From contig NZ_JACHLM010000002.1 in the NCBI RefSeq assembly GCF_014207965.1, positions 620,001 to 684,000 on the forward strand: a DNA stretch of 64,000 nt, in the 5' to 3' direction. The translations under genes were made by a program, and so were the position numbers. Under the pieces are notes generated by a model that was given only the letters and a program-made list of their open reading frames with translations, was not told the origin of the DNA and searched no databases. Origin of the DNA: Brevundimonas bullata (GTDB lineage Bacteria; Pseudomonadota; Alphaproteobacteria; Caulobacterales; Caulobacteraceae). Positions 62,765-64,000 of the stretch are shown here, one piece after another. Every line of letters starts with the position of its first letter. Position 1 is the first letter of the stretch.

Positions 62765-64000
62765 TTACCCGGCCCCGACGCCCGAGGCGGCGGCGCGGGT
62801 CAGCGGCTCCAGCCAGGTCAGGGCGACGATCACCAGCGGGAAGCAGAAGGCGGCGGCCGCGAGGGCGACCCACTTGGCTTCCAGCGGCGACTTGTCGGTG
62901 GCGACCTCGGTTTCGGCGGCGTCGAACCACATCACCTTGATGATGCGCAGATAGTAGAAGCCGGCCACGACCGAGGCGACCAGACCCGCAACGCCGGCCA
63001 TCCAGTAACCCGCGTCGGCGGCGGCGCCGAAGACGAAGAACTTGCCCCAGAAGCCCGACATCGGCGGAATGCCGACAGCCGACAGCGACAGGATCGTCAG
63101 GGCGACCGCCATCAGCGGACGATCCTTCTTCAGACCGGCCAGATCGGCGATCTTGCGGATCGGACGACCATTGCGGCTCAGCGACAGCAGGACGGCGAAG
63201 AAGCCGAACTGGTCGATGACGTACAGGGTCATGAACATCAGCGTGGCTTGAACCCCCGCTTCAGTGCCCGCCGCCACGCCCAGCAGGGCGTAGCCGATGT
63301 TGATGATCGAGGAATAGGCCAGCAGACGCTGGATGTCCTTCTGCATCAGACCGCCGAACGAACCAACGGCGAAGCTGATCAGCGAGATCAGGATGATGAC
63401 CTGGGCCCACTGAGCGTGCGCGACGCCAAAGCCCTCGATCAGGACGCGAACGATCAGCACCATGGCCGCGACCTTGGGCGCCGTGGCGAACAGGGCCACG
63501 ACCGGGGTCGGGGCGCCTTCATAGACGTCGGGCGTCCACATGTGGAACGGCGCGGCCGAAACCTTGAACGCCAGACCGCAGATCAGGAAGACCAGGCCGA
63601 AGATCAGGCCCGGACCGGGGTTGGCGGTGGCGAAGGCGGCGATGTCCTCGAAACGCATCGAACCGGCGAAGCCGTAGATCAGGCTCGCGCCGTAGAGCAG
63701 CAGGCCCGACGACAGGGCGCCCAGGACGAAATACTTCAGGCCCGCTTCCGAGGCCTTCAGGTTGTCGCGGTGGAAGGCGGCCAGGACGTAAAGCGCCAGG
63801 GAGTGCAGCTCGATGCCGATGTAGAGCGAGATCAGGTCGCCCGAAGACGCCATCATGCCCATGCCGGCCGAGGCCAGCACGATCAGGATCGGATATTCGA
63901 ACTTGGCGATCCGGGTGCGATGCATCCAGCCGTCGCCCAGGACGATGGCAACCGCCGCTGAAAGGAAGATGACGACCTTGCCGTAAACGGCCAGCGGGTC
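62765..64000 (-). CDS. nuoN: NADH-quinone oxidoreductase subunit N, 5' end outside window
   Basis: The C-terminal 411 residues are visible; the frame is open to position 64000, and the first visible ATG is internal. Many membrane helices of the proton-pumping antiporter-like type are present, with the conserved Lys in FKVSAAPFHMWTPDVYEGAP and YSSIINIGYALLG, and MPPMSGFWGKFFVFGA-like text near the end. It is a membrane-arm subunit of complex I, and gene order nuoN-birA-coaX-rnj is typical of alphaproteobacteria. Confidence 0.95.
   Translation of the reverse strand, partial: DPLAVYGKVVIFLSAAVAIVLGDGWMHRTRIAKFEYPILIVLASAGMGMMASSGDLISLYIGIELHSLALYVLAAFHRDNLKASEAGLKYFVLGALSSGLLLYGASLIYGFAGSMRFEDIAAFATANPGPGLIFGLVFLICGLAFKVSAAPFHMWTPDVYEGAPTPVVALFATAPKVAAMVLIVRVLIEGFGVAHAQWAQVIILISLISFAVGSFGGLMQKDIQRLLAYSSIINIGYALLGVAAGTEAGVQATLMFMTLYVIDQFGFFAVLLSLSRNGRPIRKIADLAGLKKDRPLMAVALTILSLSAVGIPPMSGFWGKFFVFGAAADAGYWMAGVAGLVASVVAGFYYLRIIKVMWFDAAETEVATDKSPLEAKWVALAAAAFCFPLVIVALTWLEPLTRAAASGVGAG

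Overview
The window looks like chromosomal DNA of a high-GC alphaproteobacterium of the Caulobacteraceae, close to Brevundimonas or Caulobacter. The evidence is a xylXAB/xylC-type oxidative pentose cluster with a TGTTAGCGCTAACA operator, the order lexA / comEC / gltX-gltA / lpxB-lpxI-lpxA-fabZ-lpxD-skp-bamA-rseP-dxr-cdsA-uppS-frr-pyrH-tsf-rpsB, SOS boxes of the form GTTC-N7-GTTC, and a 29-codon SidA-like gene under an SOS box. This placement is inferred from gene families and motifs; no rRNA or tRNA gene was seen.

Positions 1-21818 are an accessory carbohydrate region. A minus-strand Weimberg (non-phosphorylating D-xylose) operon holds xylR, xylX, xylB, a sugar/H+ symporter, xylA, xylC, an aldose 1-epimerase and the start of a CE12-type esterase. 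The xylonate dehydratase gene xylD is not in view. Next to it lies a pectin/arabinan locus with a 995-residue beta-helix protein, two PL10-type and one PL1-type pectate lyases, two GH43-like enzymes and one TonB-dependent receptor. Two divergent intergenic regions in this locus share a near-identical AT-rich palindrome, suggesting one unidentified regulator. Together the genes would cut pectin and arabinoxylan, import oligosaccharides and oxidise pentose to 2-oxoglutarate.

Positions 21842-28214 hold an aspartate/alanine operon: a DcaP-like porin, two tandem AspT antiporters and aspartate 4-decarboxylase. The pairing is the known aspartate:alanine proton-motive cycle. The porin has no visible signal peptide, and its 5' end runs into the lexA promoter, which carries two SOS boxes.

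Positions 28278-49640 are housekeeping: lexA, comEC, gltX, gltA with a terminator, two small hypothetical genes, then a long minus-strand run for lipid A synthesis, outer-membrane assembly, isoprenoid and phospholipid precursors and translation factors. The run starts behind a structured leader upstream of rpsB.

Positions 49673-64000 contain a GFA-family gene, a DUF3224 gene, dnaE (TTG start), the SidA-like micro-gene, a lipoprotein MsrA, lolD and lolC/E, proS, a DUF1467 gene, a 5-carboxymethyl-2-hydroxymuconate isomerase homologue, an intergenic palindromic repeat, a DUF3088 gene, RNase J, coaX, birA and the 3' part of nuoN. No CRISPR array, insertion sequence, phage gene or tRNA was found.
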